From positions 1 to 64,000 of the forward strand of contig NZ_CAUYTL010000003.1 of the NCBI RefSeq assembly GCF_963575615.1: a stretch of DNA of 64,000 nucleotides, read 5' to 3'. The position numbers were made by a program, and so were the translations under genes. The notes under the pieces were generated by a model. The model made no database searches. It worked only from the letters and a program-made list of their open reading frames with translations, and was not told where the DNA came from. This DNA is from Listeria_A hofi (GTDB lineage: Bacteria > Bacillota > Bacilli > Lactobacillales > Listeriaceae). Of the stretch, positions 33,795 to 42,818 are shown one piece after another (position 1 is the stretch's first letter; the number at the start of each line of letters is the position of its first letter).

Positions 33795-35159
33795 ATGCAA
33801 AATAAGATGCCGATAGTGGATGCGTTGAAGCAGCATATAGGGAACACTTCTTTACACGTACCAGGACATAAAAATGGGTTATTATTTCCCGGGAAATACC
33901 GTGAAGTTTTGCAACATGATCTTACTGAAATTTCAGGATTGGATGATCTGCATCACCCAGAAGGCGCTATATTGGAGGCGCAACAATTACTTGCAGAATG
34001 CTACAACACTGAGCGTAGTTACATGTTGGTGAATGGTTCAACAGTTGGGAACTTGGCGATGATTTTGGGAACTTGTAAACGGGGAGATACGGTGATTGTA
34101 TCACGGGATTGTCATAAGTCGGTGATGCATGCGCTGGATTTAGCAGGAGTCAACGCGATTTATTTAGCAACACGAAAAGAAGAACAGACGGGAACTGCGA
34201 GTGGAATTGAAGTTTCATTATTACGTGAAGCATTACAAATAGAGAAGGTTCGCGCAGTCGTTTTTACGTATCCTAGTTATTATGGTTTCGGTTTTGACTT
34301 GGCAGAATGCATCCAGATATGTCGAGAATTTGGCGCACTAGTACTGGTTGACGAAGCACACGGCGCCCATTTTCAAACGGATTCGCTTCTTTTTCCAACT
34401 TCTGCAATTGAACTCGGCGCTGATGTTGTCGTCCATTCAGCGCATAAAACACTTCCTGCACTAACGATGGGATCTTATTTACATATACCAAAATGGCGAG
34501 AGGAGCTAGCAGAAATTCCGCGCTATTTGCAAATGCTACAGTCCAGTAGCCCATCCTATTTAATAATGGCATCGCTCGATTATGCCCGTCATTACGTGGC
34601 AAATTATGGAGAACAAGATACCAAAGCGTTTCTAAAAATACGCACAAGTTGGCAAGAATGGCTAGAGCGTAGCGGACTGACTGTTATTACACCGGATGAT
34701 CCACTTAAACTCATTGTTCAAAAAAATCGCATATCAGGCTTCGCGCTACAAGAAGTATTAGAAAACGAAGGATATTTTGCAGAGCTGGCGGATGCCAAAC
34801 AAGTGCTATTGACTTTGCCACTAATCAAAAATGGTATGGAGTTCTCTACTCCTAGGAAATTAATAAAGTGGGATACCGCTCTATTCGGTGGGATGCCTAA
34901 ATCAATTCAAATAGAAATTCCTTCAATAACGCGACTCTCAGCCAATGGTGCAACTAGCCAAAGCTACTTTGAAACTTTTGAAAACTTGATTGGTAAAATA
35001 GCAGCAGAAATGGTTATCCCGTATCCGCCGGGGATTCCTATTCTTCTTGTTGGTGAGCAAATTACAAAGCAACATATTGAAGCGTTGCATACTATCAAGC
35101 AGTATCATTATCAGGGTGGTGAACAATTGCATAAAGATAAGCTACGAATTTTTATGTAG
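33795..35159 (+). CDS. yaaO: Orn/Lys/Arg decarboxylase-like PLP protein YaaO
   Basis: 454 residues, ATG with GGAGGG upstream. Type III-like PLP enzyme: VPGHKNG at the start, SRDCHKSVMHAL, VDEAHGAHF (cofactor Asp) and HSAHKTLPALTMGSYLHI with the Schiff-base Lys. Shorter than the large inducible decarboxylases, as expected for YaaO/SpeA-type proteins. Likely decarboxylates a basic amino acid. Its place before tmk is conserved, but a 4.3 kb surface-protein gene now separates them. Confidence 0.85.
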   Translation: MQNKMPIVDALKQHIGNTSLHVPGHKNGLLFPGKYREVLQHDLTEISGLDDLHHPEGAILEAQQLLAECYNTERSYMLVNGSTVGNLAMILGTCKRGDTVIVSRDCHKSVMHALDLAGVNAIYLATRKEEQTGTASGIEVSLLREALQIEKVRAVVFTYPSYYGFGFDLAECIQICREFGALVLVDEAHGAHFQTDSLLFPTSAIELGADVVVHSAHKTLPALTMGSYLHIPKWREELAEIPRYLQMLQSSSPSYLIMASLDYARHYVANYGEQDTKAFLKIRTSWQEWLERSGLTVITPDDPLKLIVQKNRISGFALQEVLENEGYFAELADAKQVLLTLPLIKNGMEFSTPRKLIKWDTALFGGMPKSIQIEIPSITRLSANGATSQSYFETFENLIGKIAAEMVIPYPPGIPILLVGEQITKQHIEALHTIKQYHYQGGEQLHKDKLRIFM

Positions 35160-35162
35160 CGA

Positions 35163-35206
35163 GTAGGAGTTTTCTTTGCGATATATTAAAAAGAGCTCCT
35201 ATTTGC
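35163..35206 (+). terminator. Likely terminator of yaaO
   Basis: TAGGAGTTTTCTTT pairs with AAAAAGAGCTCCTA; only a short T-run (ATTTG) follows. Confidence 0.5.
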
Positions 35207-35349
35207 TCATTGTTCACAAATTCTTCACATCAAATCGCTCTAAACAACAAAACAGGGTATTCACGCTATCCTCTCTATCTATTATAGTAGAATCTAAGGA
35301 AACTTAATAAGTAACCTAAAGACATTTAAAGAAAAGAGGAAAACAAAAC

Positions 35350-38300
35350 ATGAATAAAGTTGCAGTCCCTGTCATTGATTTTTGTCTAGGGATAAGTTCA
35401 TTAGTATCACCTAATCAAGCACAGGCCATCGAAAACACAAGCACAGGTTTAGAGAGTAGACTAGCTATTAGTGGTAAACTTATTGATAGTCCATATTCCA
35501 TCAAGGTTCCAACTAAGAAAGACCCATTACTTTTCATTCCGAACGAATACTCCTTTTTCCCGAGATTTACATCGGATACTCAAGTGAGTTATGTAGTTGG
35601 CGGTACAACAAAGGCACTACCAGCGAATGATATTATTTTTCAACCAAGTAATGTGACTAAGGGTGTGGAAAATACCTACATGGAGGCAACAAAAGTGGGT
35701 ATTTATAATTCTAGATGGGTCGACCTTCGACTAATCCCACTTGAATTAACGTCACCAATTACAGTGGGGCACACGTCAAATAATTTCCTTAGGTTCACTA
35801 ACACAGGAACAACATCTGATCCAATTATTAAAATTCAGTACTTAGACCACGAAACCAAGCAGCCTATCAATGTATCTGGATTTTTCACTTATACAGATAT
35901 AGATAATGCAGAAAGTTTGAAAATTTTTAAAGAAAGCCAATTGAAAAATATTTATGTTATGGAAAAAAGTACGCTGAACTATAGTGACGATGATACATCG
36001 ACTTCCATCACATCTGCTGGTGTTGCAACCGATGAAACAATTAAGGAAAGCTGGGGATCCTTCATATATGGGCCGACAGATCACATTGTCATGGCACCAC
36101 GAGCTACTGGAACTAGCGTTATGGGATATATCGGTAAGTCACTTGTACCTATCGAGGTTCCAAAACCACAATTCATTGCAGATGAGGCAACCTCTAATCT
36201 TGAGGACAATCAAGTAGAGTACACGACAATTCAAGAAGTACCTTATCGCGACACAGAGGACTTAGAGAAAAAGTTGGTAATTAAGAATACATTAAAGAAT
36301 ATTTTGGATATAAAAACGGCCAAAATTACAGATATTTCGGGGCAAGATGCAACATCATTATTTAACATTACTATCGATCAGGCTACTAATACAGTAACGG
36401 CAACAGCGACAGCAGCCGCGCTTAAAAACCCTAATTTTTATACAAGTAGTTATGTATTGAGGGTAACGGCAGATCTAAAAGAAGATGCCGATTATCAATC
36501 TTATCTGAAGAATAAGTATTTGGAAATTCCAGCAAATTCACAAACAGAACTGGAAGCACTGACTTTAACAAGTGAAGAAGCTACTGCTAAAATCAGAATT
36601 TTTGATGCGCCAGTTTTACAAGCTAGTGATCTTCATGCAATAGCAGGTTCCAAAGCAACAGATTTTAATTGGCTAAACACTGTATCGGCGTTGGATGAAG
36701 TAGATGGTGATGTCACGAAGAATATTAGCGTTGACTATAGTGCAGTGAACTTCAACAAAGAAGGGGAATATCCAGTCACTTATTCGATTACAAATAGCAA
36801 AAATAAAACAGCGAATAAAATTGTGACTATGACGATTTCAGCTGATGCCCCAGTTATTGAAGCGAACGATCTTGATATCATCGCAGGAACTGATGCCAGC
36901 GCAATTTCATGGTATACAGGCGTCAGTGCAACAGATAAAGTGGATGGTGATTTGAGTAACGACCTTACTGTTGATTATAGTGCAGTTAATTTCAATAAGG
37001 AAGGCGACTATCCAGTTGTTTACAGCGTTAAAAATAGTAATAATAAATTTTTGACAAAAACCATAACAGCCCACGTCACAGCAGATTTACCAGTTATCAC
37101 AGCGCAAGATATCAGTGTTATCGCAGGAACAAAAGCAACAGACGTTCCATGGTATCAAAATACATCTGCTACAGATAAAGCGGATGGCGATATTAGTACG
37201 AATTTGACAGTTGATTATAGTAAAGTGAACTTCAACAAAGAAGGACAATATCCAGTCACATATACTGTAACAAATACAAATAATAAGACTACAACAAAAA
37301 CAGTTCAAGTAACTGTCACAGCAGATTTACCAATCATTCAAGCCGTTGATATGCAACTTCAAGCTGGAACAAAAGCAGATGAAGTTTCATGGTATCAAGA
37401 TGTCAATGCAACAGACAAAGCAGACGGAAATCTAAGCACAGCTGTAACCGCTGATTATAGTGCTGTTAATTTTAACAAAGAAGGCACTTATCCAGTTGTA
37501 TACACCGTGACAAACAGTAATAATAAAACAAGCTCTGTCACAGTTACAATCACAATCACAGCAGATGCACCAACGATACAAGCTACAAACCTAGATGCAC
37601 TAGCTGGCACAAAATCAACAGACATCGCTTGGCACCAAGGTGTTTTGGCGTCCGACAAAGCAGATGGAGATATTAGCACGGATGTAAAAGTAGATTACAG
37701 CCAAGTCAATTTTAGCAAAGAAGGTAATTATCCAGTCGTATATACTGTAACGAACAGCAATAAGAAAACGACGAGCAAAACAGTCAACATGAGTATCACT
37801 GCTGAAAATCCAGTGCTTCAAGCGACAAATCTAACAACAATTGCAGGAATAAACGCTAATGAAATTGCTTGGTATCAAAACACATCAGCTGAAGATCGCG
37901 TAGACGGTGACATTAGTGCAAATATCAGTGTCGATTACAGCGCAGTCAACTTCAAAAAAGAAGGCAGTTATCCGGTTATTTACAGTATCAAAAACAGCAA
38001 CAATAAAACAACAACAAAAACAGTCAATATCACGGTAACCGCTGAGAAACCAGCCTTGCAAGCGAGCAATCTAGATATTCTTGCAGGAACAAAAGCCGAG
38101 GATACTCTGTGGTACGAAAGCGTAACGGCTCTTGATAAAGCAGATGGAGATATCACCAAAGATGTGACCGTTGATTACTCAAAAGTGCAGTTTAAGAAAG
38201 AAGGTAGCTACCCAATCACATACACTGTAACTAACAGCAACGGAAAAACCTCTACAACCACAGTAAACGTACAAGTAACCGCTAAGAATCCAATTTTAGA

Positions 38301-39654
38301 AGCAACAGATCTGGATGTTATTGCAGGAACCGATGCATTAGATATTCCGTGGTATCGTGGAGTTTCCGCTGAGGATTTGGCAGATGGAGACATCAGTGCT
38401 GATATCACAGTGAATTACGACAATGTGAACTTCAAAAAAGAAGGCAGTTATCCAGCCACATACAGTGTGACAAATAGTAATGGCAAAATGACAACTGCAA
38501 CAATCAATGTACTCGTAACTGCTGAGAATCCTGTCCTTCACGCAAACAACCTGGCAATAATTGCAGGAACAAAAGCCGAAGACACTACATGGTTCAATAA
38601 CGTGACGGCTGAGGACAAAGCAGATGGGAACATCAATGACGAGATCAAAATAGATTACAGCGCTGTGGACTTTAATAAAGAGGGTAATTATCCAGCCACG
38701 TATAGCGTTACAAACAGTAATAATAAAACAACAACACAAACAGTAAATGTACAAGTAACTGCTGAAAATCCAGTTATCGAAGCTAGCGATATCAGCGTTC
38801 TGGCAGGCTCAACAAGCGAAGACTATCCATGGTTCCAGAACATTGTGGCAACTGATAAAGTAGACGGCGACATTTCGCAACTCGTATCCGTTGATTACAG
38901 TAGCGTAGATTTTAACAAAGAAGGTAATTATCCAGTCACATACACCGTGAAAAATAGTAATGACAAAGAAACTAGCGTTACGATTAACCTTCAAGTCACA
39001 GCTGAAAATCCAGTTATCGCGGCGGTCAATAAATCTATTTTGGCAGGAACAAAAGCGGATGATATCGATTGGCTCGCAGATGTTTTTGCAACTGATAAAG
39101 TAGATGGTGACCTGAGCTCTGATGTAACCGTTGACTATTCCAATGTAGAATTCAATAAAGAAGGCGTATATCCGATTTACTACACCGTGACAAACAGTAA
39201 TGGCAAAACAACTGTCCAAACTGCCCAAATCGATGTGACGGCGGAAATGGCGATTCTTGAAGCGGAAAATTTGATTGTTATGCAAGGCGTGACAGAAGAT
39301 AACGTTGGGTGGTTAGAAAAGGCACATGCACAAGATACCGTTGATGGTGATATCACAGATAAAATCACTTATGACGCGAGCCAAACAGACCTGACAAAAG
39401 CGGGCAATTACCCAGTTACGTACAGCGTGACAAATAGCAATAACAAAACAACAACAATAATAGTAAACCTTCAAGTTATTGCACCGCAGCCAGTACCAGC
39501 GCAACCAGAACCAAAGCAACCAGAAGTAAAACAACCAAGCATCAAAAAAGCACTACCTAAAACTGGCGATACATCTAATATGCTGTATGCACTTCTCGGA
39601 TCAGCATTCATCCTGATTGGAGCACTGCTACAAAGACGACGCAAACACGACTAA
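35350..39654 (+). CDS. LPXTG surface protein with twelve 80-residue Ig-like repeats
   Basis: 1434 residues. A short signal-like start (MNKVAVPVIDFCLGISSLV, cut near NQAQA) is weaker than usual, with one Lys and an Asp in the core. Residues about 27-419 are an N-terminal domain of unknown fold. From residue 420 to about 1379 run twelve repeats, each exactly 80 residues with no gaps, pattern: AGTKA, W, ATDKxDGDIS, VDYSAVNFNKEGxYPVxYxVTNSNxKT; this is the Cry22/DUF5011-like bacterial Ig type found in Listeria. A Pro/Gln linker, LPKTGD, a hydrophobic helix and RRRKHD complete a sortase A anchor. Likely a stalk-borne adhesin. It lies between yaaO and tmk, which are neighbours in related genomes. 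Confidence 0.9.
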   Translation: MNKVAVPVIDFCLGISSLVSPNQAQAIENTSTGLESRLAISGKLIDSPYSIKVPTKKDPLLFIPNEYSFFPRFTSDTQVSYVVGGTTKALPANDIIFQPSNVTKGVENTYMEATKVGIYNSRWVDLRLIPLELTSPITVGHTSNNFLRFTNTGTTSDPIIKIQYLDHETKQPINVSGFFTYTDIDNAESLKIFKESQLKNIYVMEKSTLNYSDDDTSTSITSAGVATDETIKESWGSFIYGPTDHIVMAPRATGTSVMGYIGKSLVPIEVPKPQFIADEATSNLEDNQVEYTTIQEVPYRDTEDLEKKLVIKNTLKNILDIKTAKITDISGQDATSLFNITIDQATNTVTATATAAALKNPNFYTSSYVLRVTADLKEDADYQSYLKNKYLEIPANSQTELEALTLTSEEATAKIRIFDAPVLQASDLHAIAGSKATDFNWLNTVSALDEVDGDVTKNISVDYSAVNFNKEGEYPVTYSITNSKNKTANKIVTMTISADAPVIEANDLDIIAGTDASAISWYTGVSATDKVDGDLSNDLTVDYSAVNFNKEGDYPVVYSVKNSNNKFLTKTITAHVTADLPVITAQDISVIAGTKATDVPWYQNTSATDKADGDISTNLTVDYSKVNFNKEGQYPVTYTVTNTNNKTTTKTVQVTVTADLPIIQAVDMQLQAGTKADEVSWYQDVNATDKADGNLSTAVTADYSAVNFNKEGTYPVVYTVTNSNNKTSSVTVTITITADAPTIQATNLDALAGTKSTDIAWHQGVLASDKADGDISTDVKVDYSQVNFSKEGNYPVVYTVTNSNKKTTSKTVNMSITAENPVLQATNLTTIAGINANEIAWYQNTSAEDRVDGDISANISVDYSAVNFKKEGSYPVIYSIKNSNNKTTTKTVNITVTAEKPALQASNLDILAGTKAEDTLWYESVTALDKADGDITKDVTVDYSKVQFKKEGSYPITYTVTNSNGKTSTTTVNVQVTAKNPILEATDLDVIAGTDALDIPWYRGVSAEDLADGDISADITVNYDNVNFKKEGSYPATYSVTNSNGKMTTATINVLVTAENPVLHANNLAIIAGTKAEDTTWFNNVTAEDKADGNINDEIKIDYSAVDFNKEGNYPATYSVTNSNNKTTTQTVNVQVTAENPVIEASDISVLAGSTSEDYPWFQNIVATDKVDGDISQLVSVDYSSVDFNKEGNYPVTYTVKNSNDKETSVTINLQVTAENPVIAAVNKSILAGTKADDIDWLADVFATDKVDGDLSSDVTVDYSNVEFNKEGVYPIYYTVTNSNGKTTVQTAQIDVTAEMAILEAENLIVMQGVTEDNVGWLEKAHAQDTVDGDITDKITYDASQTDLTKAGNYPVTYSVTNSNNKTTTIIVNLQVIAPQPVPAQPEPKQPEVKQPSIKKALPKTGDTSNMLYALLGSAFILIGALLQRRRKHD

Positions 39655-39667
39655 GCATTTAATTAAT

Positions 39668-39706
39668 AGAGGTAAGGAATCATATTTAGATTTCTTGCCT
39701 CTATTT
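39668..39706 (+). terminator. Terminator of the LPXTG gene
   Basis: AGAGGTAAGGAA pairs with TTTCTTGCCTCT, then ATTTT. Confidence 0.65.
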
Positions 39707-39782
39707 TCATATAAATATAAGCGTTTTGCGTCAGTTCATGTTATGCTTATGATTAAGAAAATGAATAAGGATGGTAACAAAA

Positions 39783-40409
39783 ATGAACGGTATTTTTATC
39801 ACACTAGAAGGTCCAGATGGATCAGGAAAAACAACGGTCGGTGCACGCTTAGCAGAACGATTAGAAGAAGCTGGAATCCAATTTATCAAAACGAGAGAAC
39901 CCGGAGGTAGCAAAATTTCCGATGTTGTACGCGAGATTTTCCTGAATGATCTTGATAGTAGGATGGATGCAAAAACCGAAGCCTTGCTGATTGCTGGTGC
40001 GAGACGCCAACACGTCGTAGAACTCATTCGCCCAGCGCTCAAAGAAGGGAAGCTAGTTTTGTGTGATCGTTTTATTGATAGTTCACTTGCTTATCAAGGT
40101 GTTGGACGCGATATTGGGATTGATGAAGTTTTGAAAATTAATCAATTTGCTGTAGAAACAACGATGCCAGATGTAACGTATTATTTAGACGTTCCAGCAG
40201 ATGTTGGCTTGGCGCGAATCGCTGCCAATAAAGGCCGGGAAGTCAACCGTCTTGACATGGAAGACGTGACATTCCACAATAAGGTTCAAGTAGGCTATGA
40301 AACCGTACGCGACATGTTTCCAGAGCGGATTGAAATTATTGATGCGACAAGAACAATTGATGAAATCGTGACAGATATTTTTGAGCGAATCCAAGCGCGA
40401 CTAGGCTGA
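39783..40409 (+). CDS. tmk: Thymidylate kinase
   Basis: 208 residues from the ATG at 39783, the normal length; the ATG at 39771 would leave no room for a ribosome site. P-loop GPDGSGKTT, DR(Y/F) motif DRFIDSSLAYQG, lid ANKGREVNRLDM. Phosphorylates dTMP to dTDP. Followed by pstA as in related genomes. Confidence 0.95.
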   Translation: MNGIFITLEGPDGSGKTTVGARLAERLEEAGIQFIKTREPGGSKISDVVREIFLNDLDSRMDAKTEALLIAGARRQHVVELIRPALKEGKLVLCDRFIDSSLAYQGVGRDIGIDEVLKINQFAVETTMPDVTYYLDVPADVGLARIAANKGREVNRLDMEDVTFHNKVQVGYETVRDMFPERIEIIDATRTIDEIVTDIFERIQARLG

Positions 40410-40484
40410 CATCGTTTGTTACATACGTCAGTTAGACGCACAGCACACGAGGTTTTATTAGTAAAGTTTTCTAGGGAATTCTGG

Positions 40485-40490
40485 TATAAT
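40485..40490 (+). promoter_or_regulatory. Extended -10 before pstA
   Basis: TGGTATAAT, 28 bases before the start codon. No good -35. Confidence 0.5.
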
Positions 40491-40518
40491 AAAGAAAAAC
40501 TCTATAAGGGGATGGAAA

Positions 40519-40851
40519 ATGATGAAACTTATTTTTGCGATTGTTCAAGATCAAGATAGCAACCGCCTATCCGACGCTCTAACGGATGCCAATTTCCGTG
40601 CCACAAAATTAGCATCAACAGGTGGCTTTCTAAAAGCAGGAAATACAACCTTTATCATAGGTGTAGAGGACAAACAAGTAGATACCGCACTTGAAATCAT
40701 TAAAAATAACTGCAAAGCTCGTGAGCAAATTATGAGTCCTGCAGCATCACTTGGTGTGACGGTAGATACTTATGTGCCATACCCGATAGAAGTTCAAGTC
40801 GGTGGTGCAACGGTGTTTGTAATGCCAGTTGATCAGTTTCAACAATTTTAA
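40519..40851 (+). CDS. pstA: Cyclic di-AMP receptor PstA/DarA (YaaQ)
   Basis: 110 residues; two adjacent ATG codons, either may start. PII-like fold: KLIFAIVQDQDSNRLSDALT, then the long B-loop STGGFLKAGNTTFIIGVED and GVTVDTYVPYPIEVQVGGATVFV. Binds c-di-AMP as a trimer; downstream partners are unknown. Position after tmk is conserved; yaaR, which follows in B. subtilis, is not found. Confidence 0.94.
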   Translation: MMKLIFAIVQDQDSNRLSDALTDANFRATKLASTGGFLKAGNTTFIIGVEDKQVDTALEIIKNNCKAREQIMSPAASLGVTVDTYVPYPIEVQVGGATVFVMPVDQFQQF

Positions 40852-40861
40852 ATTAAATAGG

Positions 40862-40899
40862 AAAAAGGTTGAGCAGAAAGCATCTGCTCAACCTTTTTT
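40862..40899. terminator. Two-way terminator between pstA and pucR
   Basis: AAAAAGGTTGAGCAGA pairs with TCTGCTCAACCTTTTTT; reaches into the last codons of pucR. Confidence 0.85.
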
Positions 40900-42507
40900 A
40901 TCCGACAACAGCAACGCTAACCGTAGTTTTAAAGAAAAATCCGCATGCGTAATCGGATGATCTAACAATGACGTACATTTCGCAATTCGATATTTCACTG
41001 TATTCCGATGAATATAAAGCTGCTTCGCCGTCTCCGTAATCTCACATTGACAACTCAGATACACTTGCAATGTCCGCCGTAACTCCTGATGCATCTCATT
41101 TTGCGGGTAGGCCAGTGTCTTCAACGTAAACAAACAAAAATGCTGAATCTGCTCCACCGGAATAAACTGCATCAACTCCATAATACCTTTCGACTCATAA
41201 AAATGCACAAACGAATGATAGTGGTCCTTCTCACTTTGCCGGTATGTATCCACAGCCTCCATGTAAGAATAATGAATGGAAGCAGTCTCATACACTTCAT
41301 TCCCTGCTGCAAAAGAAATAGAAATCGGGAACAATCGATCAAGCGCTGTTTGAATTGCAACTAATCTTGCTTTCAACTCTGCCTCCTGTTGTTGCAATAA
41401 GATGATAAACTTATCCTCTGTCGGATGTGGAAATATTAACGCATTCTCAAAATTTCGATGCAATTCTCGCTCCAACCATTCATATGTTAATGAGTAAATT
41501 TCTTCTTGTAATGTCAGGTTTTTCAAAGCCATAGAACTTTCATCGATTCCAGCTACCAAACACCGATAATAATCTGAGGGTAACAACCCGTAACCTTTCC
41601 CATAATCTAATAAATTTCGGGTGTACTCCGCGTCATCATCTCCCTTTTGCAACAATTTCGTGAAAAATTTTCCACGTAATGTTCTGTTACCTTCCGCCAA
41701 CTTCTGATTTTTATAAATCGTAAATGAGATAATCGTATTTGCTTGTTCAATCGCGAGCTGTGAGAAGGGGTACGGAATTTGATCCGCCTTCAAAATCACC
41801 AGAAAATAAGGATAGTACGTCGTCACTTTCACTGGAAACACCGAAATCAACAGCGTATCATCTTCCAGTAAAAACGTCATTTCACTTGTAAGCTCCGGTG
41901 TCTTTTTCAACTTCTCCTGAATATCATCCAGTGTTCTGGCATAGCTCGTCTGTTTAAAATGTTGTGTACTCGCCACAACCTCTAAAAAGGGATTAATCAA
42001 AACTACTGGTCGCTTCAAAATTCCGCCTAGATTCTGAATCAGTGACTGAAGCGACGCGCCCTTAATCATCATTTTTGAAAATTTTTGCTGAATATCAATC
42101 GCATAATGAAACTTTTCCGTCTGATGATCCCAAATATAAGACAACAGCTGGTGCGAAATCGTGCCCAGCGTTACCGTAAGTGGAATTCGCAAAATCGGAA
42201 AACCTAAGCGATTCGCCGTCTCAATCACCATGGGGTCTAATTTATCAATAAAGCGGCCCAGCTTAATCCCTAGCCCCGCGGCTGGCAAACGATGCAAATC
42301 TTCAATCAATTTACAAAGTGCTTCCGGATCATTCTGAAAAGCCATAGCAGTCGTGAGCAAAAAAGTGTTTTTAGGTAGGTAGGCAACAATATCAGGCGTT
42401 TCCGAAATTTCAATCGTATCCACTGTATTTTCCAAATTAGCCTCTGCATTAATTACTTCTATATTAGAAAACCTTGGCGTTAGTAGCAGTTCGGACATCG
42501 TTGTCAT
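40888..42507 (-). CDS. pucR: PucR family purine catabolism regulator
   Basis: 539 residues from the ATG at 42507 (GAAAGGAG before it). N-terminal PucR domain (FLLTTAMAFQNDPEALCKLI region), central GGDEF-like CdaR part, and a C-terminal helix-turn-helix HTH_30 (CEITETAKQLYIHRNTVKYRIA). In B. subtilis PucR activates purine use genes with allantoin as effector. It is divergent from pucG and a perfect PucR box lies between them, so this assignment is firm in context. Confidence 0.88.
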   Translation of the reverse strand: MTTMSELLLTPRFSNIEVINAEANLENTVDTIEISETPDIVAYLPKNTFLLTTAMAFQNDPEALCKLIEDLHRLPAAGLGIKLGRFIDKLDPMVIETANRLGFPILRIPLTVTLGTISHQLLSYIWDHQTEKFHYAIDIQQKFSKMMIKGASLQSLIQNLGGILKRPVVLINPFLEVVASTQHFKQTSYARTLDDIQEKLKKTPELTSEMTFLLEDDTLLISVFPVKVTTYYPYFLVILKADQIPYPFSQLAIEQANTIISFTIYKNQKLAEGNRTLRGKFFTKLLQKGDDDAEYTRNLLDYGKGYGLLPSDYYRCLVAGIDESSMALKNLTLQEEIYSLTYEWLERELHRNFENALIFPHPTEDKFIILLQQQEAELKARLVAIQTALDRLFPISISFAAGNEVYETASIHYSYMEAVDTYRQSEKDHYHSFVHFYESKGIMELMQFIPVEQIQHFCLFTLKTLAYPQNEMHQELRRTLQVYLSCQCEITETAKQLYIHRNTVKYRIAKCTSLLDHPITHADFSLKLRLALLLSDKKG

Positions 42508-42653
42508 AGAAAAACTCCTTTCATTGGCAAGCCAACAAGCATCGTACAAACCAAAGCATGCTGTATCTCCTCAATTGTACTATATATTGATCCTATTTGT
42601 CGTTAGAAAATACTGTCTACTATGTACAAAACGCCTCCGTCTTTTCGTGCTAA

Positions 42654-42666
42654 TTAACCAATGTTT
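42654..42666 (-). promoter_or_regulatory. PucR box
   Basis: Minus strand AAACATTGGTTAA fits the B. subtilis PucR box WWWCNTTGGTTAA at every position. It ends 17 bases before a TAAAAT (42684-42689), the proper place to activate pucG. Confidence 0.75.
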
Positions 42667-42711
42667 CCAGTTTAGAATTATCTTAAAATAAAGACAGAAA
42701 CATAGCTATTG

Positions 42712-42797
42712 TGGCGGTCGGTCAATGGAGAGTGTATGATGAATTCCCAAGTAATGTTGTGAATGAATATACATAAACGGCCAACCGCTCTTTTTTT
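42712..42797 (+). promoter_or_regulatory. Terminator-like leader of pucG
   Basis: GCGGTCGG (42714-42721) pairs with CCAACCGC (42781-42788) with one mismatch, followed by TC and seven T, right before the pucG ribosome site. The enclosed 59 bases could form an antiterminator or ligand domain. Not a riboswitch class I know. Confidence 0.5.
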
Positions 42798-42818
42798 ATA
42801 ACGGAGGAGGAACATAAT

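Noticed and set aside
38338..39534. Several Cys- and Ile-rich minus-strand frames across the LPXTG repeats
   Set aside because: They recur once per 240-base repeat and are shadows of the coding strand.
42700..42800. Purine (xpt-type) riboswitch ahead of pucG
   Set aside because: The three-way junction core bases of purine riboswitches are absent; listed only as a terminator-like leader.
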